This document shows positions 10,389-19,406 of a DNA stretch of 64,000 bases, piece after piece. The DNA lies in the NCBI RefSeq assembly GCF_900167045.1, contig NZ_FUXJ01000002.1, positions 332,528 through 396,527 of the forward strand. The letters are read 5' to 3'. The first letter of the stretch is position 1. Each line of letters opens with the position of its first letter. The position numbers and the translations under genes are program-made. Below the pieces are notes generated by a model. That model saw only the letters and a list, made by a program, of their open reading frames with translations. It had not been told where the DNA came from and searched no databases. Source of the stretch: Legionella maceachernii (lineage in GTDB: Bacteria; Pseudomonadota; Gammaproteobacteria; Legionellales; Legionellaceae).

Positions 10389-10858
10389 AAAAATGGCCCT
10401 GGTTTCTTTTAAGTCTTGGTATAGTACTTGTTGACCAGCTGAGTAAATACTGGGCGGCTTCTAATCTGATTCCTTATCAACCAGAACCGCTTTTTTCAAT
10501 GTTTAATTTTACCTTGGCTTATAATACGGGTGCTGCTTTTAGTTTTCTGAGCGGTACAGGCAGTTGGCATCGCTGGTTTTTTGCTGGATTCAGCATTCTT
10601 ATGAGTTTAGTTTTGGTGGTGTGGTTAGCAAAGCTATCGCCAAAGGCAAGACTGCAATCTTTAGCTGTGAGCTTAATTCTGGGTGGCGCCGTAGGAAATT
10701 TATACGATCGAGCCATGTGGGGGCATGTTGTCGACTTTATTGATCTCTACTATGAAAACCATCATTGGCCTGTTTTTAATTTGGCTGATAGCGCTATTTG
10801 TATCGGCGCTTTTTTTCTGTTAGTGGACTTGTGTCGCAATGGTTCTCGAGAAGAGTAA
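10385..10858 (+). CDS. lspA: Lipoprotein signal peptidase II
   Basis: This 157-residue inner-membrane aspartyl protease has four hydrophobic helices. The family blocks are visible: [31 protein letters not shown] and FNLADSAI. The catalytic aspartates are D117 (HVVDF) and D135 (LADS). It removes signal peptides from prolipoproteins after lipidation. It overlaps ileS by four bases and is followed by a hairpin. Confidence 0.96.
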   Translation: MKKWPWFLLSLGIVLVDQLSKYWAASNLIPYQPEPLFSMFNFTLAYNTGAAFSFLSGTGSWHRWFFAGFSILMSLVLVVWLAKLSPKARLQSLAVSLILGGAVGNLYDRAMWGHVVDFIDLYYENHHWPVFNLADSAICIGAFFLLVDLCRNGSREE

Positions 10859-10890
10859 AACCGATTGCCGCTGTAAGCACACAATCGGTT
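10859..10890. terminator. Bidirectional hairpin after lspA
   Basis: Stem AACCGATTG/CAATCGGTT directly after the lspA stop, between convergent genes. The T-run (TTTT) follows only on the minus strand, so it best fits as terminator of the minus-strand gene, and could serve both. Confidence 0.65.
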
Positions 10891-10929
10891 ACTCCTAAGC
10901 TACTTGAACAGTGAAACGTGAGCAGTGTT

Positions 10930-11487
10930 TTATGCAAAAATCCCAGTTGATAAAGCATGTAGATGCTTACTTTCAGGATTCACAATACTTACTGCCGCTA
11001 CAGCTGGCAAGCTAAGATAATGCTCTGCTTCTTCCCACTCAACTTCAGCGGGGAATAAGCGCAATGTGGGCAAACAGCGATTAAGAGAAGCACAGAAGGC
11101 TAAATTAGCCGGATATGGTCTTGCTTGATGATACCCCAGCGCCATTACTTGCATGGCTTCAGAGATTGTGGCAATACCTGGAAGATGATTAATGGAATAG
11201 ATAGAAGCAGTTTGTGCGATCGCAGGCAAAAAGCCAGGGCTTGAGACAAAATGAACGCCTGCATGATAACATTCTTCTAATTGTTGAGTGTTGGTAATAT
11301 TGCCAGCTCCAACGCGTAGTCCTGGAAAATCTTGAATGATTTTTTTCAAAAGACTTTGTTCACTGCAATTAATTTCAACAATGGAAAATCCTGCCTGGGC
11401 AATCTGCTTAAGCCTATCGAATAATAAAGCATCTACATCTAAAGTTACGATAATTGATTGATTTCCAAACAGTTTATCACTCATCAT
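10930..11487 (-). CDS. KDPG/KHG aldolase-like protein, catalytic Lys missing
   Basis: The protein has 185 residues from the ATG-ATG pair that begins MMSDKLFG; the reading frame extends six codons upstream to a TTG. It follows the Eda fold: VDALLFDRLKQIAQAGFSIV, then VEINCSE (the Glu of the family VEVT), VGAGNITN, SPGFLPAIA and LPGIATISEAM. In Eda the Schiff-base lysine sits in the FKFFPAE strand; here that strand reads LRLFPAE, so lysine appears to be replaced by arginine. It may be a non-aldolase relative. It is shorter than typical Eda (about 210 residues) and stands apart from any Entner-Doudoroff gene. Confidence 0.7.
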   Translation of the reverse strand: MMSDKLFGNQSIIVTLDVDALLFDRLKQIAQAGFSIVEINCSEQSLLKKIIQDFPGLRVGAGNITNTQQLEECYHAGVHFVSSPGFLPAIAQTASIYSINHLPGIATISEAMQVMALGYHQARPYPANLAFCASLNRCLPTLRLFPAEVEWEEAEHYLSLPAVAAVSIVNPESKHLHALSTGIFA

Positions 11488-11505
11488 GGTTCGTTCGCTT
11501 TGCAA

Positions 11506-12093
11506 GCAATTAATTCGTCCATGTTAGAAGAGTTGCGGCTGCTTATCAAGTGTTAAGTGCATTGTATTTGAGAAAATAGTAAGGAACTTGTTATTTCGAA
11601 TAGCAGGCGTATGCATCCTGAGCGAAGCGGAGTGAATCTCTTCTTAACCCAGATCTTCGTTTAAGCCAGCATGAGAAACAAGTGCCTCTATTTTTCAGCC
11701 CAAGAGAAAAAATTGAAAGAGAAGATCGGTTATCACTAGACGTGTCGGAAAAGGAGGTGAGCCAATATTGCGCGGGTAGGGCAGTTGCAAATTCCACGTC
11801 CTGTGATCAATACATCCTTGTATTGTTTCCGTTTAAGGACATCCATGCCCCGAAATTTGCAACTTCCATGGTTATAGTATGACTTAATTCAGGTTGTCCG
11901 TCATTAAGACATGTTTGGTAAATGTTGTAAGAAATGTCTTACAAAAATTCATGGCACACGTTTGGAGTACAAAAGCTCTGCTCAGCATACATCATGCACT
12001 GCGGGGAATGGCTTTGGACTTATTCAAGCTCAATTTTGTTATATTTCAGAATAGCTTTTACTAGGCTTATTCAGATAACTTAAATTAAAGTCC
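11506..12093. other. Non-coding stretch with REP fragment
   Basis: About 590 bases without a convincing gene. Near 11,612 lies a fragment of the palindromic repeat seen at 5931 (CATCCTGAGCGAAGCG). A 66-codon open frame at 11,682-11,882 has no ribosome site and unremarkable composition, and I do not accept it as a gene. Confidence 0.5.
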
Positions 12094-12255
12094 TTAACTT
12101 CGGCGTTTTGGTGTTTGAGGATGTTTGGGAATAGTATATATTGGATCATTGAGTCTTCTATTCTTTTCACTTCCCCCCGAAATGTTGTGTAAATCATCAT
12201 CTTTGACATCTTCTATTGGTGATTTTTTGGAAGAGTTTGAAGAAGGCTTTTTCAT
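12094..12255 (-). CDS. Double-glycine leader peptide (bacteriocin-like precursor)
   Basis: This 53-residue gene reads from an ATG with AGGA eight bases upstream to TAA. The first 28 residues form what looks like a classic double-glycine leader: charged and polar, then KDDDLHNISGG, matching the L-x-x-I-S-G-G pattern cleaved by peptidase-containing ABC exporters. The predicted mature part is 25 residues, basic and proline-rich (SEKNRRLNDP, then PKHPQTPKRRS), with no cysteine. No exporter, immunity or modification gene is visible within the window, so the partner would have to be elsewhere. It is flanked by non-coding DNA. The product could also be a small unprocessed protein with a chance motif. 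Confidence 0.55.
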   Translation of the reverse strand: MKKPSSNSSKKSPIEDVKDDDLHNISGGSEKNRRLNDPIYTIPKHPQTPKRRS

Positions 12256-12649
12256 GATTGTTGTCCTGTAATAAAGAAAGTATGTATTAAATATAGTCTA
12301 ATTTTTAGTAAAGCATTGAATCCTCAAAATGTTACGATTCTTGCAGAAATGAAATCGGGCATAATGATGATCTCGACTATTTACGTCATTTCTTTGCCTA
12401 TCTACTAGGGTTTGAAACGCGTTTGTTACCGCAGGAGTTACTCCCTGCGTGTTTTTGGGAACTTATAAAAATCTATCTTATTGAGGTTAATATTCTGGTT
12501 AATTTATTAAAGTTAATAATTTATTGATTAAATAACTAAATTAACTCCAGCAAAGATAATTTATGAGAAATAATTTTGCAAATGAATTAATTTTGTTAGC
12601 TAGAGTCAGCGGGTAATCCCCCATTTTTACTGAAGCAAAAAGTAGAGGA
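12256..12649. other. Non-coding stretch with decayed reading frame
   Basis: Contains an open frame without an ATG (12,312-12,527, plus strand) whose translation includes HFFAYLLGFETRLLPQELL. It looks like former coding sequence, but I cannot assign a family. It also holds a hairpin (see 12,430). The rest is AT-rich and featureless. Confidence 0.4.
12430..12456 (+). terminator. Possible terminator hairpin
   Basis: CGCAGG, loop, CCTGCG, then TG and five T residues. No intact plus-strand gene ends here, so it may be the relic terminator of the decayed frame that overlaps it. Confidence 0.35.
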
Positions 12650-13057
12650 TTAGGCAACTAGTGCCAATTTTTGCCTTGGAGGAATCCCTCCAATAGCAGT
12701 ATTTGAACGTTCATTGTTGTACGTCCATAACCATTGTGGCGCATGAAGTTCTACCTCAGCAATACTTTCTGGCTTAACCAATCATACCTAACCGTGCGGT
12801 TACAGCGTTCAATATAGGCATTTTGTTGTGAGTTTCCTGGTTGAATAAAAACTAACTGTATCTGATTTTTATCAGCCCATTGTTCCAGCAACTTACTGAT
12901 ATATTCAGGGCCATTGGCACAACGTATCTGTCGAGCCCTACCACGCCAATCGATGATCTAATTAAGAGTTCGTACAACGCGCTCTGCAAGGATAAGTCTA
13001 CCTCGATAGCAGGCCTTCGCGGTTGAAGTCGTCAAGCAATGAGAGCAGACCGTAAAG
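12650..13057 (-). pseudogene. IS3-family transposase remnant (OrfB C-terminal part)
   Basis: Read on the minus strand, the integrase core of an IS3-type OrfB is recognisable: DDFNREGL, AERVVRTLN, IIDWRGRARQIRC, NGPEYISKLLEQWADKNQ, then RYDWLSQ and WLWTYNNERSN before the TAA. It is dead: an in-frame stop follows RVVRTLN, a one-base deletion breaks the frame upstream, and the N-terminal half and OrfA are missing. The DNGPEY aspartate is alanine (CANGPEY). Confidence 0.85.
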
Positions 13058-13196
13058 ACACATAGAACATGGGTTCAAATTTTGAATAAGGATAACTATC
13101 AGGGTTGGGAAATCTGCTATTTCAACATCATTTCTTTAGCTTTTCTAAACCCTGCAGATAAGGGATTATGTCTCTCAGGGGGGGTGAATTATTTTT

Positions 13197-14069
13197 TTAC
13201 GCTATAAATTGTTTAAACAGCGAGGCAGTGTATTGAATAATTTTGGAATCAAACCTCTCTTTGTGACAATACCAAGATAGTTTTATTTTTTCTGAAAAAT
13301 CGCTTACGTTTAACCTGATTAATTCATCATCAAAATATTGTTTGGGTAATGCGCTCCAACCTATACCTAACCGAACAAGCTTTTTTAATGCCTCAAAAGA
13401 ATACAATTCATGCTCCAATAAAAACGGTAATTCTAGTTTGGAAAATCGCCTTTCCAATCTATCACGAATTGAGAAACCAGGTGGTGTAAGAACACAGGGA
13501 AAATTTGCCAAGTCTTTTAAACTAACTTCCTTTTCCTTCGCTAAAATATGCTGTGGTGAAATCACAATAAAAATATCTTCCTCATCGATCACGGTGCACT
13601 TTATCGAACTCTCGATTTCCATATCTTCTGTTGTCATAGCCACATCAATAAAACCATTAAGGAGAAAAGTATACAGATCCTGTTTGGCGATCTGTTTTAT
13701 ACGAAGATGAGGATAACCCGTTTTTGCTTTTGTTAAAAACTCCATAAAAAAGGGGATAAAGCCTACAGAAGGATATAGTGTTGTGCCTAATAAAATTTCA
13801 ATTTTTGAGAAGTCCGGATTCATTAAGTCTGCAACTGCATTATTCAATGTATTGATTAATTGTCTGGCATAAGGAACAAGTAATTTTGCTTCATGGGTTG
13901 GAAAAAGCAAATTCCCCCTGATTTCAAATAACTTGGCACCCATCTCATGTTCCAGATTACCAATTCTTTTGCTAATTGCTGATTGGCTAACAAATAATCG
14001 TTTTGCTGCTATTGAATAAGAGCGATATTCATAAACCATTAGAAATGATTTTAATTCATTATTAGTCAT
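13197..14069 (-). CDS. LysR-family transcriptional regulator
   Basis: This 290-residue protein has a normal LysR layout. The N-terminal winged helix-turn-helix (residues 1-60) reads LKSFLMVYEYRSYSIAAKRL then FVSQSAISKRIGNLE. The effector-binding domain (about 90-290) has the expected two-lobe strand pattern. An AGGA site lies about ten bases before the ATG. Such regulators usually control a divergent neighbour, but here the upstream 8 kb to the next intact plus-strand gene offers none, and the gene reads away from the large effector-like gene behind it, so its target is not evident. Confidence 0.9.
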   Translation of the reverse strand: MTNNELKSFLMVYEYRSYSIAAKRLFVSQSAISKRIGNLEHEMGAKLFEIRGNLLFPTHEAKLLVPYARQLINTLNNAVADLMNPDFSKIEILLGTTLYPSVGFIPFFMEFLTKAKTGYPHLRIKQIAKQDLYTFLLNGFIDVAMTTEDMEIESSIKCTVIDEEDIFIVISPQHILAKEKEVSLKDLANFPCVLTPPGFSIRDRLERRFSKLELPFLLEHELYSFEALKKLVRLGIGWSALPKQYFDDELIRLNVSDFSEKIKLSWYCHKERFDSKIIQYTASLFKQFIA

Positions 14070-14168
14070 TGTGAATTATCCTATTAGGCACATGATATTC
14101 AATCCTAATTTAGTAAAGTTTTCAAGCCTTTTTAAATTCAGAAGCGATATGCTCGCCCATCGATTCCG

Positions 14169-16616
14169 TCACGAAAGTCTGGTTGTATTGGGCGTTAACT
14201 CATGAATCTTTTTTTCGGCAGAATCAATGCGCTGGTTAGTGATATCAGCACTTAAAAACCGATATCGATTATCTTCCAATTTTGGCGTTGTATTTTCTTT
14301 TATAAGGCTGGTGTCAATTTGTTGATTAATTGATGGATAAATAGTTGTTACTTTTTTGAGTATCTCATCGTTTGCCGGATGTAATAAAGCGCCCAAGACG
14401 ATACCTGGATTAGCACAAGTTCCTCGTTGAAGTTCATTGTTTAGAGCTTGTTGGGGCTCAAGGTTTATAAATTGCTGACTGATCCATACTGATGCACTCT
14501 GATCAGCAGGGTAAGGAAAGGTAGCTGCTATTTTTTGTATTAATTGTCCATTAAAGGTAATAAATTCTTTTTTAAATTCGGACAACACTTTTTCTAAAAG
14601 TGCTGCATCATTGATTTTGTAGGCACAAGCAATAGCCTGCTCTGCAACGGTTAAGTAAATTGGCTGGCCGGAAAAAGGCGCGGTATAAGGTAAGGTATTA
14701 AAGACTTGGCCCCAGACATGTTTACCTTGTGCTAATGCATTTAAAATAATCGATTTATTAGGATCAGGCTGGGCAAGTTCCTTCTTTATCAGTTCTTGAT
14801 AAATCCAGACTTTTAGTTCTCTGCCTGCAGCACTATCGGGGAAAGTATCTGCTATCCTTTGAATTGCCTTTTCATCTAACACTGACCTTAATTTACTAAA
14901 GAGGGCTTGAATCTGCTGCGAGGGTATCCAGGCTCTCTTTGAGAAAGTATAGGCAGCAAGATGCTCCCCAAGGGTTAGTGAGCTAGAAGGATAAGGGGTT
15001 TGCAAATTAAAACCGAGTTGCAAGAAACTCTCCAAAAGAATATTGGGATTCGCGCAGTAGCTTTGTTGAAGTTCATTCACTAAGGCTTGTTGCGGATCAA
15101 GTTTTAGCAATTGCTGGGTGATCCACTGGCTGGCTTGTGAATGATGGGGATAGGCAAAAGTGTCTGCTATTTTTTGAATTGTTTGAGCAGTAAGAGGGTT
15201 ATTTTCTTTTTTTAATTGAGAAAATATGTTTTGGAACATGGCAGAATTATTATTGGCATAAGCCACTGCAATCGCCTGTTCTATGGTGGTTAAATAAACC
15301 GATCGTCCATAAATATCGCTCATAGGAAATAGTATATTTTTATTGGTTAATAAATGAGTAAAAGCATCCGGCGCGTAAAGGAATGCCATGTAAAAACCCA
15401 TCGTTTGCTTTGGTGTTTTTTCACATAATGCTGAGGTTAAGTTTTTTTTGAGCTCTAAATCTTCGGCTGACTCATCATGAGGAAGTTGGGCCATTAACCG
15501 AGTGAGCGCATCAGGAGCATATCTGGCCATCAGATGCAAACCAGTCCATCCACCAGTGCATTTTTGTTGGAGGGCCTTTGCAAAACTTGCTTTTAGCTGC
15601 TTATTTTCAGGGGCGTGTTTCTCATCCAAATACGTCACTAACTCAGCTAGTGCGTGAGGGGAATATTTGGCAAGTACCTTGAATGTTTGAGGAGAAAAAT
15701 GATTCATATAGCGAGACCCCATTTCTTTACTGAGCGGTGGCATTGGTAAAGAACTAATTTGTTGGTATATAGATATTTTTTCAATGGCGATTTCAGGCCC
15801 TAAAATCCTGAATAGTTCTTGAGTAGCTTCAGTTTTATTTGAAAAATATCGTAAATACTTAAATATTGGTTGAGAGTCATCGCGCTTATAATTCGGTTCA
15901 TAAACAAACCATCTGTCGCCATGGGCTCCCACACGAATGGTATGGTTAGAAGAATGTACTAAATGTATGACTTGTGGATCATTATCCAATACAGCCTCCA
16001 CTTCGTCTGAACGCAATGATCCAACAGCAGCGATTTGCCTACTTTTAATGGTTAACAAGTTGCCATTGGGATCCAATATCTCAAATAAATTTTTACCAGT
16101 AGCCACAGGATTTAAGATAGTCAGCTGATCAGAATCTTGGGTGAAGAAAGGTGTTGCTAGTCCTATTTGGTGATAAACAAGATAATTAACAGCGCGCTCA
16201 AAAAGATCACCCAAAGTTAGCTTTTGTAATTCGTCTTTATTTTTCTTAGGTAAATCAGTAAGATTTATACGATAAAAATCTGCTCTGGCTGAAATTTTTT
16301 GTTGAAGTGCATCTGGCGTTCCATCCCAAGTTTCAAGCAGTTCTAAAACGTATTCCCACCAATATAATTGATTAGTAGTATCCATTGCTGCATGAATAAG
16401 GGTAAAACCAAAACACTGACCCTTATTTTCAAGGTCAGCAACGATAGTTTGTAACTCATAAGGAACTGGTTGGCCTTGCTTCGTAAAATGTTCTGCATAA
16501 CAAAAAGAGAGGTATTTAGATAAATTTTTTGCAATATTAACTTGATGAGGCATAGGAGATGATCGGTTTAAATGAAAAGTAACCTCATTATAGTGTGGGC
16601 AAAATTTATACATCAT
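14169..16616 (-). CDS. Large effector-like protein with papain-like N-terminus and helical repeats
   Basis: This 815-residue protein has no signal peptide. Residues about 55-245 hold elements that resemble a papain-like (YopT/C58-type) cysteine protease: GQCFGFTLIHA with C68, SSNHTIRVG with H225, and WFVYEPNY with E240 where these enzymes usually have Asp. This assignment is by eye and tentative. Residues 430-760 contain three divergent helical repeats of about 110 residues, with recurring QKIADTF, WITQQLLKLDPQQAL and CANPNILLESF. The C-terminus is polar with scattered Glu, compatible with a Dot/Icm substrate. Neither candidate start (this one or Met22) has a good ribosome site. It is probably a translocated effector, which is inference. 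Confidence 0.65.
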   Translation of the reverse strand: MMYKFCPHYNEVTFHLNRSSPMPHQVNIAKNLSKYLSFCYAEHFTKQGQPVPYELQTIVADLENKGQCFGFTLIHAAMDTTNQLYWWEYVLELLETWDGTPDALQQKISARADFYRINLTDLPKKNKDELQKLTLGDLFERAVNYLVYHQIGLATPFFTQDSDQLTILNPVATGKNLFEILDPNGNLLTIKSRQIAAVGSLRSDEVEAVLDNDPQVIHLVHSSNHTIRVGAHGDRWFVYEPNYKRDDSQPIFKYLRYFSNKTEATQELFRILGPEIAIEKISIYQQISSLPMPPLSKEMGSRYMNHFSPQTFKVLAKYSPHALAELVTYLDEKHAPENKQLKASFAKALQQKCTGGWTGLHLMARYAPDALTRLMAQLPHDESAEDLELKKNLTSALCEKTPKQTMGFYMAFLYAPDAFTHLLTNKNILFPMSDIYGRSVYLTTIEQAIAVAYANNNSAMFQNIFSQLKKENNPLTAQTIQKIADTFAYPHHSQASQWITQQLLKLDPQQALVNELQQSYCANPNILLESFLQLGFNLQTPYPSSSLTLGEHLAAYTFSKRAWIPSQQIQALFSKLRSVLDEKAIQRIADTFPDSAAGRELKVWIYQELIKKELAQPDPNKSIILNALAQGKHVWGQVFNTLPYTAPFSGQPIYLTVAEQAIACAYKINDAALLEKVLSEFKKEFITFNGQLIQKIAATFPYPADQSASVWISQQFINLEPQQALNNELQRGTCANPGIVLGALLHPANDEILKKVTTIYPSINQQIDTSLIKENTTPKLEDNRYRFLSADITNQRIDSAEKKIHELTPNTTRLS

Positions 16617-16837
16617 TAAGCGAGATAGAAACTTTGGAATAACGAGAAAAACTAATAATCCAGACTGCGTACGGATTTCTCTTGCAAAACCGCTGTCAGG
16701 AGGCGGTTAAAGAGCTGTCTACTCCTGCGTACTCATCTAAGAGGGAAATTAGTTGATTTGCAGTACGCTCGTTTAAGTTTGAGAAGATCACCAAAAATAG
16801 AGCAGTTATCTTAACTACGTGTAATACCCCCCAATTA

Positions 16838-16970
16838 AACCGGACCACAAAATTACCTCAAAGCAGTTTTTAAACAATGTCTGGGAAACATCCTTTAAGC
16901 CCTTTATGAGGAGCATTTTCATTGTAATTGTGAAACCATTGAGGAAGTTGTCGCATCAAAAATCATAAGC
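16838..16970 (-). pseudogene. IS3-family transposase C-terminal fragment with element end
   Basis: The minus strand gives RQLPQWFHNYNENAPHKG then LKG before a stop, the usual end of an IS3-type OrfB. The adjoining terminal bases (AAACCGGACC, then TTACCTCAAAGCAG) recur at 40,373-40,400, showing both are ends of the same kind of element. Only the last 35 codons remain. Confidence 0.75.
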
Positions 16971-17295
16971 GTTGAGGGCATTGAACATAATCGTAGGTTT
17001 TGAGCCCTAAAATGTCTGCTGAATTTGCAGATAAATTGGGGTATTCCAGAAAGCAATTTGTACGACTCTGTTTGCAAGTTATTCTCGATAGAGACGGTTC
17101 ATTATTAACTGTTGAAGTTGAAAATGCGACATAAAAATTGTGGTTTTGAATAATTGTTAACTATTTCATTAAGTTGTTTATTTAATCTCTAATTCAGTAA
17201 AGCAGCAACTGCTTTGTAATTTCAGAATTAATTACAAATTTCAAACTATTTGTAATTATAATTCACAAATTAAATTTTGATAATTGAATATCTTT
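16971..17295. other. Non-coding stretch with small frame and AT-rich inverted repeat
   Basis: A 40-codon open frame at 17,012-17,134 (plus; MSAEFADKLGYSRKQFVRL at its start) has protein-like composition but no ribosome site, and may be a gene tail. A perfect ten-base inverted repeat AATTACAAAT/ATTTGTAATT (17,230-17,257) looks like an operator-type palindrome. Nothing else is seen. Confidence 0.35.
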
Positions 17296-17510
17296 GGGAA
17301 TTTCGGACATGATCTAAACTTGTGTTAATACCATCACATCAGATAGAATACGGTCGTTTTGAAAATAGGGACTTTTAAATGGAAATTATATACTTCAAAT
17401 TTATAGTTGTAACTCATCAATTTCTTAAAAAACGCCAAATTACTACAAAAAATCATCCATTCGAATCCTTATTTAAGTGTAAATATTCTTGTTTGGAAAA
17501 TTAATATATT
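17296..17510 (+). repeat. 215-bp direct repeat, copy 1
   Basis: Matches 19,933-20,150 in the same orientation over about 215 bases, beginning GGGAATTTCGGACA. The first 90 bases are nearly identical (including CGGTCGTTTTGAAAATAGG); later parts diverge. It lies upstream of a decayed region that includes an unconvincing 66-codon frame at 17,590-17,790. Confidence 0.85.
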
Positions 17511-17857
17511 CGTTTAAATAAAGCTTATAGAGCCCTATATGAAATAAGTAAAAATTGTGAATGGAAATATTGGCAAATATTAAATAAACATGACTACTAA
17601 AAAGTCAACTGGATTAATGGATTTTTTGGAATCGTTAGCGGCTAAAAAATTTGCTCTTGTGAGGTTTTCTTCTTGCGACTCGCCAGGGGGGCTAAGTAGA
17701 GTTTGTCCAAACTTAGTTATATCTCGTCAAGATTTGTGCGATATGGAACATAATCTTAGGTTTGTGAGCTCTAAAAACGGTGTGCACTGAATTTTATTGC
17801 AAATTAAGCTGTTGCAACAAAGGTTAACAGAAACAAATGGAAATATAAGGAGAGAAA

Positions 17858-18079
17858 ATGCCAACAAAGCGAAGTATTACCAACTTAACTTTTCAAGGAG
17901 GTAGTGTTAAAGGGCCTGGCCACATTGGTGGATTAGAAAGTCTTAGTAAGAAAATCGATATGAAGAAAGTTCGTCGAGTGGCGGGGACTTCAGCAGGTTC
18001 GATTACTGCGTCTCCATCAAGGCTACGTTGGCTTTATTCTCATCAAAAATATGAAGTATTATTATTTAGGATGGAGTGA
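17858..18079 (+). pseudogene. Truncated patatin-like phospholipase
   Basis: An AAGGAG site precedes the ATG. The first 52 codons are the start of a patatin domain: NLTFQGGSVKGPGHIGGLES carries the glycine-rich oxyanion loop, and VAGTSAGSITA the nucleophile elbow with its serine. After ITA the frame runs into a dispersed repeat (TCTCCATCAAGGCTACG) and stops. The catalytic Asp and all of the rest (normally 250 or more residues) are lost, so it cannot be active. Patatin-like phospholipases are common Legionella effectors (VipD group). Confidence 0.8.
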
Positions 18080-18150
18080 TGTGGTTGCTGAATTTGCTCA
18101 GTTATACATTCAAAACGTAAAAAAATTACTTTGTAATGAGGTGAGAATCT

Positions 18151-18909
18151 ATGACTTCAATAGAATTTATTAACCCTAAATCAAGACAATATTATAAGCT
18201 TAATAAATTATTATCGACTTTGCGCGGTTTTTTATTTTGGAAAAATAGTGAAGGGTACTACTTAGGCTGTAATGATAATTTCGCCGATTTTGTTAATTTA
18301 AATTCTAATCAAGATATTAAAAGAAAAACTGATTTATCTTTTCCATGGCGCAGTACTTATCAATTAGTTAGTAATCATGATCTATGTGTCCAGAGAAATA
18401 GAAAGGCATACTGCTTTATTGAATCTACCGGTCTTAATAACGATATACTACATGTTCTGTCTATAAAATCTCCATTAACAGCAATGGATGGAGCGCTTGT
18501 AGGTACTCTCGGTATAGCTCTTTCATTTCAAGAAAAATCGGTTAATGAATTTTTGCAAGAAATACTTAAAATTACTAGCATTCTAAATATATGTATAAAG
18601 CATGAACTAATGATTCGTCTCATTACTCAAATAATGCATCTAAATTCCGTGCAAAAAGGACTCAAACTAGAAAACCAATTTTTTGATTATGGACATGTTG
18701 TATGTAGTTATAGAGAAGCACAATGCTTGCATTATTTTTTAAACCACTATTCAGCTCAAAAAACCAGTGAAAAATTATTTATATCCCCAAAAACAGTGGA
18801 ATTTCATTTGGCAAAAATTAAGGAAAAACTTAATTGTTATGATACTTATCAGATTACGCAACTCGCTGTTAATTATGGTTTTATTGATTTAATGTTTATG
18901 AGATTTTAG
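18151..18909 (+). CDS. PAS-LuxR transcriptional regulator
   Basis: The protein has 252 residues. An N-terminal PAS-like domain (about 20-130) has the motif GFLFWKNSEGYYLGCND. A linker helix leads to a C-terminal LuxR-type helix-turn-helix (about 185-250) with YREAQCLHYFLNHYSAQKTS and SPKTVEFHLAKIKEKL. GAGGTG lies upstream of the ATG. It is a close paralogue of the regulator at 56,959: both end GFIDLMFM(R/K)F. The PAS motif is shared with the hybrid kinases at 47-54 kb. It probably senses a small ligand and controls nearby accessory genes, which is inference. Confidence 0.85.
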   Translation: MTSIEFINPKSRQYYKLNKLLSTLRGFLFWKNSEGYYLGCNDNFADFVNLNSNQDIKRKTDLSFPWRSTYQLVSNHDLCVQRNRKAYCFIESTGLNNDILHVLSIKSPLTAMDGALVGTLGIALSFQEKSVNEFLQEILKITSILNICIKHELMIRLITQIMHLNSVQKGLKLENQFFDYGHVVCSYREAQCLHYFLNHYSAQKTSEKLFISPKTVEFHLAKIKEKLNCYDTYQITQLAVNYGFIDLMFMRF

Positions 18910-19406
18910 GGCTCGAAAAAATATTATATTAATGACAATGCGCTTGTCTATCTTTCATGCTAGCGAAAAATTGAGAGGGCACAGATCTTTTTTAAAAATT
19001 GAGTGAGGCTATTGGTTAAATAGTGTAAGCAACGGCTTCCCCGAGCTTGGATTTGGTGGCACGAGTGAGAACAATTTTTTAATCAGAGATGCATGGCATA
19101 CGGATAGATGATTTCTCTTTTTGACTTCTGTAATCGTTTCAAGCTCGGCAAGTTATACTTGTAACCAAGGGGCTCTGCAACATACAGTTTGTGCGGTAAG
19201 ATCTCTAGCTTTTGGTGATTTTTTAAACGATTGTTTTCCCCATTGGCTCATGCCTTCCTAAGAAAGGTATGAGGCTAAGCATTAGTTTTCTTGTGAAATC
19301 TCATAATACTATAAATCTAGTAAAACTCCCGGGTGAATTTATTTCTTCATTTTCATATCATCTCCAAAAATGAAGTTTAGATATTAATCATCAAGAGAAA
19401 AGTAAT
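18910..19406. other. Non-coding stretch with one hairpin
   Basis: About 500 bases with no convincing gene on either strand. A ten-base imperfect stem CTCATGCCTT/AAGGTATGAG lies at 19,247-19,273 without a T-run. Nothing else is identified; a promoter for the following genes probably lies near 19,300-19,400 but cannot be pinned down. Confidence 0.4.

Noticed and set aside
11682..11882. 66-codon open frame on the plus strand
   Set aside because: No ribosome site or protein-like pattern, and it overlaps a similar frame on the other strand.
17590..17790. 66-codon open frame on the plus strand
   Set aside because: No ribosome site, unconvincing composition, and located in repeat-derived decayed DNA; not reported as a gene.
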